Source: JBCCJA01 sp039045975 (GTDB lineage: Bacteria > Planctomycetota > Planctomycetia > Planctomycetales > Planctomycetaceae). Taken from it: a stretch of DNA of 8,346 nt. A program made the translations under genes and the position numbers. Positions 1 through 5,492 of this stretch are shown piece after piece. The notes below the pieces were generated by a model. That model had not been told where the DNA came from. It saw nothing but the letters and a program-made list of their open reading frames with translations, and did not search any database. The stretch spans positions 1-8,346 of the forward strand of contig JBCCJA010000096.1 in NCBI GenBank assembly GCA_039045975.1, in the 5' to 3' direction. Position 1 is the stretch's first letter. Each line of letters opens with the position of its first letter.

Positions 1-51
1 CGGCGGCGGCGGCGTGGGCGGCGGCGGCGGCGGCTTCGGCGGCGGCGGCGT
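1..51 (+). repeat. GGC trinucleotide tract encoding polyglycine in the secretin
   Basis: The first 51 bases are almost pure GGC codons, interrupted by GTG and TTC, and continue off the left edge. A second, more diverged glycine-codon stretch lies near 115-160, using GGC, GGT and GGA plus GAC codons. Near-identical tandem codons of this kind can slip in replication, so loop length may differ between strains (inference). Reading frame is kept throughout. Confidence 0.75.
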
Positions 52-445
52 CGCCGGGATCGGTGGCGGCATGACCGGCGTCAACGCGTTGGCGCTCGCG
101 TTGCCCGCACAGGACGGCGGCGGCGGTGACGGAGGCGGTGGCGGCGGTGACGGCGACGACGACGCCGTCGCGACGATCACTGTTCAGCAGCCGCTGCAGG
201 AGTTCGTCACGGTCCAAACGACCGTCTCCGTACCGGACGGCGGCACGGTGCTGCTCGGCGGGATCAAGCGGCTACGTGAGTCCCGCTCGCAGGCCGGCGT
301 CCCGATCTTAAACAAGCTGCCCTACGTCAGCCGGCTGTTCAAAAACACCGGCGTCGGCCGCGAGACCGAGAGCCTCATGCTGATGATCACCCCGCGGATC
401 ATCATCCAGGAAGAAGAAGAAGAACTGCTCGGTATCCCGCTGTAA
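2..445 (+). CDS. Secretin (type II/III secretion or type IV pilus family), C-terminal part, 5' truncated by the window
   Basis: This is the C-terminal end of an outer-membrane secretin, the multimeric gated channel of type II secretion or type IV pilus systems. The frame is open to the left edge, so the true start lies outside. What is visible: two glycine-rich segments (the first ~24 residues, then a Gly/Asp stretch before AVATITV), followed by the conserved end of the secretin barrel. That end has VPDGGTVLLGGI, then VPILNKLPYVSRLF, then ESLMLMITPRII, the usual order in the GspD/PilQ/PulD domain. The product ends in an acidic QEEEEELLGIPL tail, a style I associate with planctomycete secretins (recollection, not a search). 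The glycine-rich parts sit just before the TTVSVPDGG strand and may be exposed loops or gate regions (inference). The N-domains that would separate GspD from PilQ are not in view, so the system cannot be named. An intrinsic terminator follows within 30 bases. Confidence 0.93.
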   Translation, partial: GGGGVGGGGGGFGGGGVAGIGGGMTGVNALALALPAQDGGGGDGGGGGGDGDDDAVATITVQQPLQEFVTVQTTVSVPDGGTVLLGGIKRLRESRSQAGVPILNKLPYVSRLFKNTGVGRETESLMLMITPRIIIQEEEEELLGIPL

Positions 446-471
446 GGAATCCGAGAACGTTCAACGAACAG

Positions 472-502
472 ACCGCGGGGGCTTCCGGCCCCCGCGGTTT
501 TC
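472..502 (+). terminator. Rho-independent terminator of the secretin gene
   Basis: A 10-bp perfect stem (left arm 472-481, right arm 489-498; core ccgcggggg paired with cccccgcgg) encloses a short loop in which C482 and G488 can also pair. A run of four T follows at 498-501. It lies 26 bases after the secretin stop codon, in the right orientation. Confidence 0.9.
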
Positions 503-508
503 TCATTG

Positions 509-543
509 AAGGCGAGCCCGGCGGCGTCAGCCCCGGGATGGGT
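509..543 (+). repeat. REP-like palindromic unit, left member of an inverted pair
   Basis: This 35-base unit begins aaggcgagccc and ends ccgggatgggt. It is a near-perfect reverse complement of 626-659. It also folds on itself: ggc and gcc flank a GTCA tetraloop, extended by cccgg/ccggg arms with one bulged C. It lies in a gene-free stretch just after the secretin terminator. The form resembles a REP element in a BIME-like head-to-head pair; the name is by analogy. Confidence 0.75.
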
Positions 544-625
544 GACACCAGAGTGAACCTCCCGCTCTCCGTGCCTTCCATACGTGTCGTCTGACAACAT
601 CGTCGAAAGCTGCAGCGTCGACCGG

Positions 626-659
626 ACCCATCCCCGGGCTGACGCCCGGGGCTCGCCTT
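626..659 (-). repeat. REP-like palindromic unit, right member of an inverted pair
   Basis: Read on the minus strand this 34-base unit begins aaggcgagcccc and ends ggggatgggt, matching the left unit apart from small changes in the arms. Its internal hairpin is perfect: eight pairs (ccccgggc/gcccgggg) around a GTCA tetraloop. The 82 bases between the units (544-625) show no gene. The unit touches the stop codon of the hydrolase gene (659-661), so it may act as, or protect, the 3' end of that transcript (inference). Confidence 0.75.
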
Positions 660-1438
660 TACTTGGCGAGCACCCGCTCTAACGTCGCTACGCACATCGA
701 CCAGCTCTGCTCCGCGGCCCGTGCGTCGTAGCCGACCGGCGGGAGTCCGTACGAGTCGGCCGCCGGATTCGAGAACGCGTGCTTCGCGCCGGCGAACTCG
801 ACGAACGTCATCGTCACGCCGGCGTCTTTGAGCGGCGCGACGAACGCCGCCGCCTTCTCCGCCGGGACGAGCGGGTCGGCCCCACCGTGCAGGACGAGCA
901 GTTCGGGTCTGACCGCTTCTGCTTCACCATCATCGGCTGGCTCGAGCCCCCCGTGGAAACTGACGACCGCGTCGAGGTCGGCCCCCGCGTAGGCCAATTG
1001 CATGGCCGTCGACCCGCCGAAGCAGAAGCCGATCGCGGCGACCCGGCCACCGTCGACTTCGGGGCGGGACGCGAGCGTTTTCAGGCCGGCCGTGGCCCGG
1101 CGCCGCCACAGTTGTTGGTCGCCGTAGCAAGCCCCGGCCCATTCGCCGGCCTGTTTCGGGTCGGTCGTCGTCACGCCTTCGCCGTACATGTCGGGCGCGA
1201 ACGCGACGAAGCCGGCTTCGGCGAGCATGTCGGCCCGCATGCGGGCGTAGTCGTTCAGCCCCCACCACTCGGGCACGACGAGCACGCCGGGTAGGGGACC
1301 GTCCGCATCGGCCGGGACCGCGAGATAGCCCTTCAGCGTCTCGTCGCCGTCGGCGTACTCGACGACCTCACCGGCGTGCGACACGACGACCGACCCGCAA
1401 AAGACCGAGAACAAAACCACGTACCACGAACGACCCAC
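659..1438 (-). CDS. Exported dienelactone hydrolase family protein (alpha/beta hydrolase), 259 aa
   Basis: An alpha/beta hydrolase of the dienelactone hydrolase family, whose classical members open lactone rings such as 4-carboxymethylenebut-2-en-4-olide using a Cys-Asp-His triad. The triad is visible: Cys139 in the nucleophile elbow GFCFGG, Asp188 in HGGADPLVP and His220 in AKHAF. Glu57 in PEWWGLNDY matches the conserved glutamate near the active site. Residues 1-21 (MGRSW, then a hydrophobic stretch ending VVVSHA) look like a signal peptide, so the enzyme is probably exported; many family members are cytoplasmic. I chose the GTG start at 1436-1438 because an AAAGG ribosome site lies 7 bases upstream and it gives a complete signal peptide; GTG at 1441 is an alternative. 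The open frame continues upstream antisense to the exonuclease, but that part is not coding. The true substrate is unknown. It is transcribed divergently from the exonuclease and ends against a palindromic repeat. Confidence 0.92.
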   Translation of the reverse strand: MGRSWYVVLFSVFCGSVVVSHAGEVVEYADGDETLKGYLAVPADADGPLPGVLVVPEWWGLNDYARMRADMLAEAGFVAFAPDMYGEGVTTTDPKQAGEWAGACYGDQQLWRRRATAGLKTLASRPEVDGGRVAAIGFCFGGSTAMQLAYAGADLDAVVSFHGGLEPADDGEAEAVRPELLVLHGGADPLVPAEKAAAFVAPLKDAGVTMTFVEFAGAKHAFSNPAADSYGLPPVGYDARAAEQSWSMCVATLERVLAK

Positions 1439-1445
1439 CACGACA

Positions 1446-1450
1446 CCTTT
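1446..1450 (-). promoter_or_regulatory. Ribosome binding site deciding the GTG start of the hydrolase
   Basis: On the minus strand AAAGG stands 7 bases before the GTG at 1438 and 4 bases before the adjacent GTG at 1441. The first spacing is the better one, which decides the start used here. Confidence 0.5.
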
Positions 1451-1457
1451 CAAGGGG

Positions 1458-1475
1458 ATACAAGACCCGTGCCAG
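1458..1475 (-). promoter_or_regulatory. Sigma-54-like promoter motif upstream of the hydrolase
   Basis: On the minus strand the bases read CTGGCACGGGTCTTGTAT. The sigma-54 consensus is YTGGCAC, five bases, then TTGCW; only the C of the -12 GC is changed, to T. The predicted transcription start would fall about 1448, only about 10 bases before the GTG start and inside the proposed ribosome site. That weakens the case. No upstream activator gene or site is recognised. Confidence 0.25.
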
Positions 1476-1573
1476 CGTCGTCGTCCGGGGCACCCGCCGT
1501 CGAGTCTGGCCGGGCCGCACGGCCCACGACACGCCGCTTGTCGCCACGAACCGGCGCTGCCCATCATCGGGCC

Positions 1574-2401
1574 ATGTCGAATCCCCCCGTCCGCTACCTC
1601 GTCTTCGACGTCGAAGCCGTCGGCGACGGCGCGCTCGTCTCGCGGGTGAAGTACCCCGGCGAGGGCCTCTCGCCCGACGCCGCGCTCGACCGCTACCGCG
1701 GCGAGCTGCTCGAAACCAAAGGGTCCGACGTCCTCGCGCCGACCTGGGTCGTACCGTGCGCCGTCGCCGTCGCGAAGGTCGCCGACGACTTTTCGCTGCT
1801 CGACGTCGTCGCCCTCGACGAGCCGGAGTACCGGCCCGAGCACATCGCCCGCGACTTCTGGCTCGGCTGGCAGCATTACCGCCGGCCGACGTTCGTGACG
1901 TTCAACGGCCGCGGCTACGACCTGCCGGTGATGGAGTTTTGCGCGTTCCGTTACGGCCTGTCGCTGCCCGGCTGGTTCAACACGCAGGCGAAGTCGTTCG
2001 AGCAGAACCGGCACCGCTACAACCAGTCGGCCCACCTCGACCTGATGGACCTGCTGTCGAACTTCGGCGCGATGCGGATGACCGGCGGGCTGAACCTGCT
2101 GGCGAACCTGATCGGCAAGCCGGGCAAGACCGGCATCGACGGCTCGCAGGTGCAGGGCCTGTTCGACGCGGGCGAGTCGGCCGCGATCAACGACTACTGC
2201 CGCTGCGACGTCCTCGACACCTACTTCGTGTTCTTAAGAACGCGGGTCGTCGTCGGGGAGCTGACGTTGGAGCGGGAACAGGAACTCGTCGAGGCGGCCC
2301 ACGCGTGGCTCACCGACCGCCGCGAAGAACGCCCGGCTTACGCCGAATACCTCGACCATTGGGGCGATTGGGATAAGCCCGATTTTACGGAAACCAGCTA
2401 A
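1574..2401 (+). CDS. Predicted 3'-5' exonuclease related to the PolB exonuclease domain, 275 aa
   Basis: A DEDD-type 3'-5' exonuclease domain protein of the family described as related to the exonuclease domain of DNA polymerase B (Pfam PF10108 type). It would hydrolyse single-stranded DNA ends with two metal ions; no polymerase domain is present. The exonuclease motifs are in order: Exo I Asp12 and Glu14 in VFDVEAV, Exo II Asn111 and Asp116 in FNGRGYDLP, and Exo III Tyr208 and Asp212 in YCRCDVLDTY. The pattern LDLMDLLSNFGAMRM (155-169) is also typical. The length suits a stand-alone family member. The frame is open upstream to about 1376, but the ATG at 1574 starts four residues before the conserved VRYLVFDVE, so it is preferred; no clear ribosome site precedes it. 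Its stop overlaps the stop of the convergent DUF2335-like gene. The cellular role, probably DNA repair or end trimming, is inference. Confidence 0.9.
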   Translation: MSNPPVRYLVFDVEAVGDGALVSRVKYPGEGLSPDAALDRYRGELLETKGSDVLAPTWVVPCAVAVAKVADDFSLLDVVALDEPEYRPEHIARDFWLGWQHYRRPTFVTFNGRGYDLPVMEFCAFRYGLSLPGWFNTQAKSFEQNRHRYNQSAHLDLMDLLSNFGAMRMTGGLNLLANLIGKPGKTGIDGSQVQGLFDAGESAAINDYCRCDVLDTYFVFLRTRVVVGELTLEREQELVEAAHAWLTDRREERPAYAEYLDHWGDWDKPDFTETS

Positions 2402-2772
2402 GCCTGCTCGTGACGGACGGACCAAGCCTTGATCCCGAGCGTCGCTCCCGTCACCGCGACAGCCGCGCCGCACACGAGGCCGAGCGTCTTCGCCGCATCA
2501 GATGCATTCACCGTGACCGGCACGATCGCGATTGCCGACCCCGCGGCCGCCAGACTTAGGATGACTGTCGATGCGACAACAGCCTGTTGCCATCGACGCA
2601 GCCGTTCGGAGCGGTGCCTTTCGGAAATTTCGCGCTCGACGGCTTCGAGCAGGTGCGTCGCCGCACCGGGAGCCGCCTCTTCGTAGAGACGCAGTTCGGA
2701 CGGAGCGGGATAGGACGCATCGGTCCGTCGCGGTCCCTTCTCGTGAGCGTCCGCGCTTACGGTCGTGAGCAT
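2398..2772 (-). CDS. DUF2335-like small membrane protein, 124 aa
   Basis: A small predicted membrane protein. Residues 21-57 (YPAPSELRLYEEAAPGAATHLL, then a charged ISERHRSERLRR helix) resemble the DUF2335 signature, in which a P-P/S-E-x-L-x-x-YEE-x-x-PGAA segment is followed by a charged helix and a membrane anchor. Here two hydrophobic segments follow, about 64-84 and 96-117, so it probably forms a hairpin with both ends in the cytoplasm (inference). The function of DUF2335 proteins is unknown. The ATG at 2770-2772 is chosen because AGGGAG stands 6 bases upstream; a longer frame to 2865 has no such signal and would run into the leader of the divergent gene. The stop codon overlaps that of the exonuclease gene in a tail-to-tail arrangement. 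Family assignment is from recognised motifs, not a profile search. Confidence 0.75.
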   Translation of the reverse strand: MLTTVSADAHEKGPRRTDASYPAPSELRLYEEAAPGAATHLLEAVEREISERHRSERLRRWQQAVVASTVILSLAAAGSAIAIVPVTVNASDAAKTLGLVCGAAVAVTGATLGIKAWSVRHEQA

Positions 2773-2778
2773 CGAAGT

Positions 2779-2784
2779 CTCCCT
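2779..2784 (-). promoter_or_regulatory. Ribosome binding site of the DUF2335-like gene
   Basis: AGGGAG on the minus strand, 6 bases before the ATG at 2772. It supports this start over the upstream in-frame ATG at 2865. Confidence 0.6.
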
Positions 2785-2818
2785 CACGTGTCGATTTCCC
2801 CGCCGTCCGCGAATAGAG

Positions 2819-2832
2819 GCGAGATCGCTCGC
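2819..2832. promoter_or_regulatory. Dyad between two divergent genes (possible operator)
   Basis: GCGAG and CTCGC flank ATCG in the 96-base space between the divergent starts at 2772 and 2869. An AT-rich TTAATAT follows immediately (2834-2840) and could be part of a -10 element for the plus-strand gene. A regulator site here could act on both genes, but a 5-bp arm is not rare in GC-rich DNA. Confidence 0.25.
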
Positions 2833-2855
2833 GTTAATATGCCGCGAAGCACCAA

Positions 2856-2860
2856 CGAGG
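2856..2860 (+). promoter_or_regulatory. Ribosome binding site deciding the ATG at 2869
   Basis: CGAGG ends 8 bases before the ATG at 2869. The in-frame ATG at 2839 has no comparable site, so the shorter protein beginning MSDPSLSSDD is preferred. Confidence 0.5.
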
Positions 2861-2868
2861 CCCAAAAA

Positions 2869-3621
2869 ATGTCCGACCCCTCACTCTCCTCCGACGACCA
2901 CGTTCCCGACGCCGAGCCGGGTGAAGACACCCTCTCTGGCCTCGCCGAGTCGGCCCCGGGCCGGTCCGACGCGCCGGGCGGGTCGCGTGTCTCGTCCCGC
3001 TGGGGCTGGTACTTCGCCGGGTTCTTCCTCGTGATGATCCTCGGCGGCGTCGGCCTCGGGATGTGGTACGGCACGAAGATCTTGCAGGCCGAGATCGCCC
3101 GCCGGAACGCCTGGGAAAACTTCTCCGACCAGTGGCAGGCCCCCGAGCTCGACGCCGACGGGCTCGAACCGATCGGCGAAGAACTCTTCCCCGTCGCCGT
3201 CGGCGCGTTCCGCCGCGAGACGACCGACGTCGGCAACTTCCCGTTCCCCGGCATCGAACTCGAAGGCGAACACGCCGCCTACGCCGACGGCGAGACGCGG
3301 GTCGATCTGTACGTCTTCCGCGTCAGCAACGACGAGCGGGCCGAGGTGCTGCTCGAACTGCGGGAACGCATCTTCGGCGAGCAGCAGAACGACGGCGGCC
3401 CCCGCTTCAGTCGCCGCGCTTTTCGTGAAGTCGGCCGTCAGGCCGAGTTCGCCGTCTCCCCGCCCGATCTCTGCGGCAACCTCTGGTATGCCGGCGGCTA
3501 TTTCGTTGTCGCGACGAGCCAGACGCTCGCTAACCGCCGCCTCGACGACGTCCTGTACGACTTCCTCGTCGCGATCGCCCCGAACGGGCCGGTCCTCCCG
3601 CCGGTGAGTCTCGCCCCTTAA
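2869..3621 (+). CDS. Single-pass membrane-anchored protein of unknown function, 250 aa
   Basis: I do not recognise this family. The first 45 residues are polar and probably disordered, rich in Ser, Asp, Glu, Pro and Gly. One hydrophobic segment follows at about 46-68 (WGWYFAGFFLVMILGGVGLGMWYG). The remaining ~180 residues are mixed alpha/beta in appearance: an amphipathic stretch (AEIARRNAWENFSDQW), a segment with FPVAVGAFRRETTDVGNFPFPG, a likely strand VDLYVFRVSN, a helix AEVLLELRERIFGEQ, and a later strand YAGGYFVVATSQTL. This suggests a folded C-terminal domain outside the membrane with a short cytoplasmic tail, but topology is inferred. No catalytic motif is seen. The start is set by CGAGG at 2856-2860. 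It is divergent from the DUF2335-like gene, so the two may share a control region. Confidence 0.82.
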   Translation: MSDPSLSSDDHVPDAEPGEDTLSGLAESAPGRSDAPGGSRVSSRWGWYFAGFFLVMILGGVGLGMWYGTKILQAEIARRNAWENFSDQWQAPELDADGLEPIGEELFPVAVGAFRRETTDVGNFPFPGIELEGEHAAYADGETRVDLYVFRVSNDERAEVLLELRERIFGEQQNDGGPRFSRRAFREVGRQAEFAVSPPDLCGNLWYAGGYFVVATSQTLANRRLDDVLYDFLVAIAPNGPVLPPVSLAP

Positions 3622-3864
3622 TCGCCGGTCACGGACGACTGCTACAACCGGACCCGACCGGCGACGAAATGAGTTTCCGACCCGATCGCGGCGTGGCCAC
3701 GCCGGACGACGGCGTCTGGCGGAGTACGGTCTACGCGGACAGGTTCCGTGCTTTGTCGCGGGCCTGCCGGTTATGACCGGAACGAGTCGGGGGTCTTCCG
3801 TCGGCCCGCGCGCCGGTTCATAGTCCTGCGGCATCCCCCGACCGCCAGCCCCGAAAGTGCTTCG
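3622..3864. other. Gene-free interval with several short dyads
   Basis: These 243 bases separate two plus-strand genes. They hold a 9-bp inverted repeat right after the stop codon (tcgccggtc 3622-3630 with gaccggcga 3656-3664), a perfect 16-base palindrome (3689-3704) and a small hairpin ccggt-tatg-accgg (3767-3780). None has a T-run, so none is a standard intrinsic terminator. An open frame from 3748 joins the next gene but lacks a plausible start signal. Confidence 0.5.
3689..3704. promoter_or_regulatory. Perfect 16-base palindrome (possible operator)
   Basis: cggcgtggccacgccg equals its own reverse complement over all 16 bases. It lies about 160 bases upstream of the phospholipase-like gene. 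It could bind a dimeric regulator or form a cruciform; no binding protein can be named. Confidence 0.35.
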
Positions 3865-4287
3865 ATGTCCGTCCGCCTCGCGTCCGTTTCCGCCGCCCTG
3901 ATCGTCGTCTTCGGCCTCGCCGCCGGGACGGCCGACGCCCAGTTATTCTCGTTCGGTCGCGGCGGGTGCGGCGGGCAGGGCAACCGGCCGTGCGGCCCCG
4001 GCGGGCTCGCCAATCTGCTGATCCCGCAGGGCTTCCTCGGCGCCGACTTCCGTCCCGCCTGCCGGCGTCACGACGCCTGCTACCTGAACCACACCACCGG
4101 CCGCTTCGAGTGCGACCGCCAGTTCCGGGCCGACCTGCACGCCTCCTGCCGCAACTCGCTGCTGCCCGGGCTGTGTCACCTGACGGCCGAGCTGTACTAC
4201 CGCGAAGTCCGCCGCTACGGCTCGCAGTACTACAGCCCGCTCGCCCCGATCATGTCGGCCCCGGCGATGATGCTCGGCGGCCAGTGA
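3865..4287 (+). CDS. Secreted phospholipase A2-like protein, 140 aa
   Basis: A small exported protein with the phospholipase A2 active-site signature. Residues 1-25 (MSVRLASVSA, then a hydrophobic stretch ending TADA) form a clear signal peptide with likely cleavage before Gln26. The mature part holds the His-Asp pair His69-Asp70 in ACRRHDACY, the setting used by calcium-dependent secreted PLA2 enzymes, and Asp84 in FECDRQF, the place of the second conserved Asp. Seven cysteines (35, 43, 66, 72, 83, 95, 104) suggest disulfides and an extracytoplasmic location. The spacing (F-x-x-A-C-x-x-H-D-x-C-Y, then C-D-x-x-F-x-x-D-x-x-x-x-C) resembles bacterial/fungal group XIV or group XII enzymes. The canonical YGCYCG calcium loop is not obvious, so activity is uncertain. 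The ATG at 3865 gives the best signal peptide; its ribosome site is weak. It converges on the propeller gene across 49 bases. Confidence 0.82.
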   Translation: MSVRLASVSAALIVVFGLAAGTADAQLFSFGRGGCGGQGNRPCGPGGLANLLIPQGFLGADFRPACRRHDACYLNHTTGRFECDRQFRADLHASCRNSLLPGLCHLTAELYYREVRRYGSQYYSPLAPIMSAPAMMLGGQ

Positions 4288-4336
4288 ACCCGGCCCGGCC
4301 GTTTTCGACTCGAGCCGGAGCCCCGTGGGTCCGGCA

Positions 4337-5395
4337 TCAATTCCGCGGCACGTTTGCCCGCAGGGCCACGAGGATCTTCGTGCCGTCGGGCGTGTAGACC
4401 GCATCGGCCGGCTCAAGCCCTTGCGGCAACGCGGACAGCACCGGCGTCGCCGACCCGTCGGTGCCCAGTAGGACGACCGAACGGCGCGGCCGATCCGGCC
4501 TCGGGGCCAGGAACCCGAACCCGTCGGGGTGCCAGTCGTACGTCATGCCGTAACGCTCCTCGGTGACGAACTCGACGCCGTCGACACCGGCCTCGACGTC
4601 GATGATCGCGACGATCCGTTGCCCGCCCGCGAGCGAACCCTGCACGGCGATCCGCCGGCTGTCGGGCGCCCAGTCGAAGTTCCAATACAGCGAGCTGAAG
4701 GGCGACTCCAGCGACGAAAAGACCTCGCGGTACGTCTGCTCGACGACGTCGTAAATCCCCAGGCGGCCGTAGTTCCGGCCGTTGACCTCGAACTCGTTTT
4801 CGCTTTCGCAGGTCCGCGACCCGCCGTGATAGGCGATCATCCGCCCGTCGGGGCTCCACTGGGCCGACCAGCCGTACGGGTCGAGCAGCGTCTTGTCCGA
4901 CCCGTCGGCGTTCATGACCCACACCGAGTTGAAGCCGCAGTCGGGCTGCTTGTAGCGGCTGACGGCGATCCGCGACCCGCCGGGCGACAGGCTCGGGATG
5001 TTCCCGTCGCAGATGTCGACCGCCCCCGTGCCGTCGGGGTTCATCACGAGGATGCGGCCGGTCGTGAAGTCCCGCTGGTTCGCGCTCGACCACGCGTCGA
5101 TCGCCAGCCTCGTCCCGTCGGCCGAGTACGACGCCGAGCCGTGCCGGTCGTAAGTCTCGTACAGCAAAGGCTCGGTCGAGAGCGGGCCGATGACGGTCCC
5201 GTCGGGCTCGCAGAGGTGATAGATCTGCCGCCACGGATTGGTCGGGTCGACGCGGGCCGGAAGGGAGGCCGGGTCGGCCTGCTCTTCCGAAGCGTTCGAG
5301 ACCAATCCGGCACCGTCCTCGCCCGCCCCTGTTTCGCCGCCGGTAGCGAGGACGGCGACTGTTAATACGCCGCCCGCGAGCCAACCACTCCGCAT
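4337..5395 (-). CDS. Exported TolB-like / PD40 beta-propeller protein, 352 aa
   Basis: A protein built of WD40-like (PD40, TolB-type) beta-propeller repeats. Residues 1-24 (MRSGWLAGGVLTVAVLATGG) look like a signal peptide or N-terminal anchor without a lipobox Cys. Blade signatures: SADGTRLAIDAW (~91-102), VMNPDGTG and SLSPGGSRIAVSRY (~117-148), VMNADGSDKTLL and WSPDGRMIAYHG (~160-191), DWAPDSRRIAVQG (~241-253), DWHPDGFGFLAP (~287-298), and GTDGSATPVL with YTPDGTKILVAL (~311-345), giving about six blades. Such proteins usually bind partners or ligands; the function here is unknown. True TolB sits with tolQRA and pal, none of which is present, and the TolB N-terminal domain is lacking. The ATG at 5393-5395 is chosen over an ATG at 5467 because GGAGG stands 7 bases upstream and a signal-like peptide follows. 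It is the last of three minus-strand genes, 97 bases after dapL. Confidence 0.85.
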   Translation of the reverse strand: MRSGWLAGGVLTVAVLATGGETGAGEDGAGLVSNASEEQADPASLPARVDPTNPWRQIYHLCEPDGTVIGPLSTEPLLYETYDRHGSASYSADGTRLAIDAWSSANQRDFTTGRILVMNPDGTGAVDICDGNIPSLSPGGSRIAVSRYKQPDCGFNSVWVMNADGSDKTLLDPYGWSAQWSPDGRMIAYHGGSRTCESENEFEVNGRNYGRLGIYDVVEQTYREVFSSLESPFSSLYWNFDWAPDSRRIAVQGSLAGGQRIVAIIDVEAGVDGVEFVTEERYGMTYDWHPDGFGFLAPRPDRPRRSVVLLGTDGSATPVLSALPQGLEPADAVYTPDGTKILVALRANVPRN

Positions 5396-5402
5396 CGATC
5401 CG

Positions 5403-5407
5403 CCTCC
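5403..5407 (-). promoter_or_regulatory. Ribosome binding site of the propeller gene
   Basis: GGAGG on the minus strand, 7 bases before the ATG at 5395. It settles the start codon against the longer frame beginning at 5467. Confidence 0.7.
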
Positions 5408-5462
5408 GCCGTCGCCTGGAGCATCATTCCTCGACAGCAGCGTGACCGGACCCACGTTGAGG

Positions 5463-5478
5463 ATCAAGAACTCTTGAT
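5463..5478 (-). terminator. Short hairpin between dapL and the propeller gene
   Basis: ATCAAG and CTTGAT arms around a 4-base loop, 14 bases after the dapL stop codon. The stem is only 6 bp and no T-run follows, so termination, if any, would be weak. Confidence 0.25.
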
Positions 5479-5492
5479 GCGACCCGGGTGCC

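Noticed and set aside
317..328. acgtcagccgg resembling the repeat tip
   Set aside because: It encodes the conserved YVSRLF of the secretin and lacks the flanking arms.
1439..2035. Long open frame continuing upstream of the hydrolase on the minus strand
   Set aside because: It lies antisense to the exonuclease gene, which has all three exonuclease motifs, and the signal peptide and ribosome site place the hydrolase start at 1438. Long antisense frames are common in GC-rich DNA.
2881..3834. Minus-strand 317-codon open frame
   Set aside because: Antisense to the single-pass membrane protein, whose frame has a ribosome site, a clear membrane segment and ordinary composition.
4288..4336. Possible terminator between the convergent phospholipase-like and propeller genes
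   Set aside because: GC-rich with a TTTT, but only a 5-bp ccggc/gccgg stem can be drawn and the T-run sits in the loop.
4529..5365. Plus-strand 278-codon open frame
   Set aside because: Antisense shadow of the PD40 propeller gene; rich in Arg, Val and Pro with no recognisable motif and no ribosome site.
4337..5395. Calling the propeller gene tolB
   Set aside because: No TolB N-terminal domain and no tol or pal genes nearby; PD40 repeats alone do not identify TolB.
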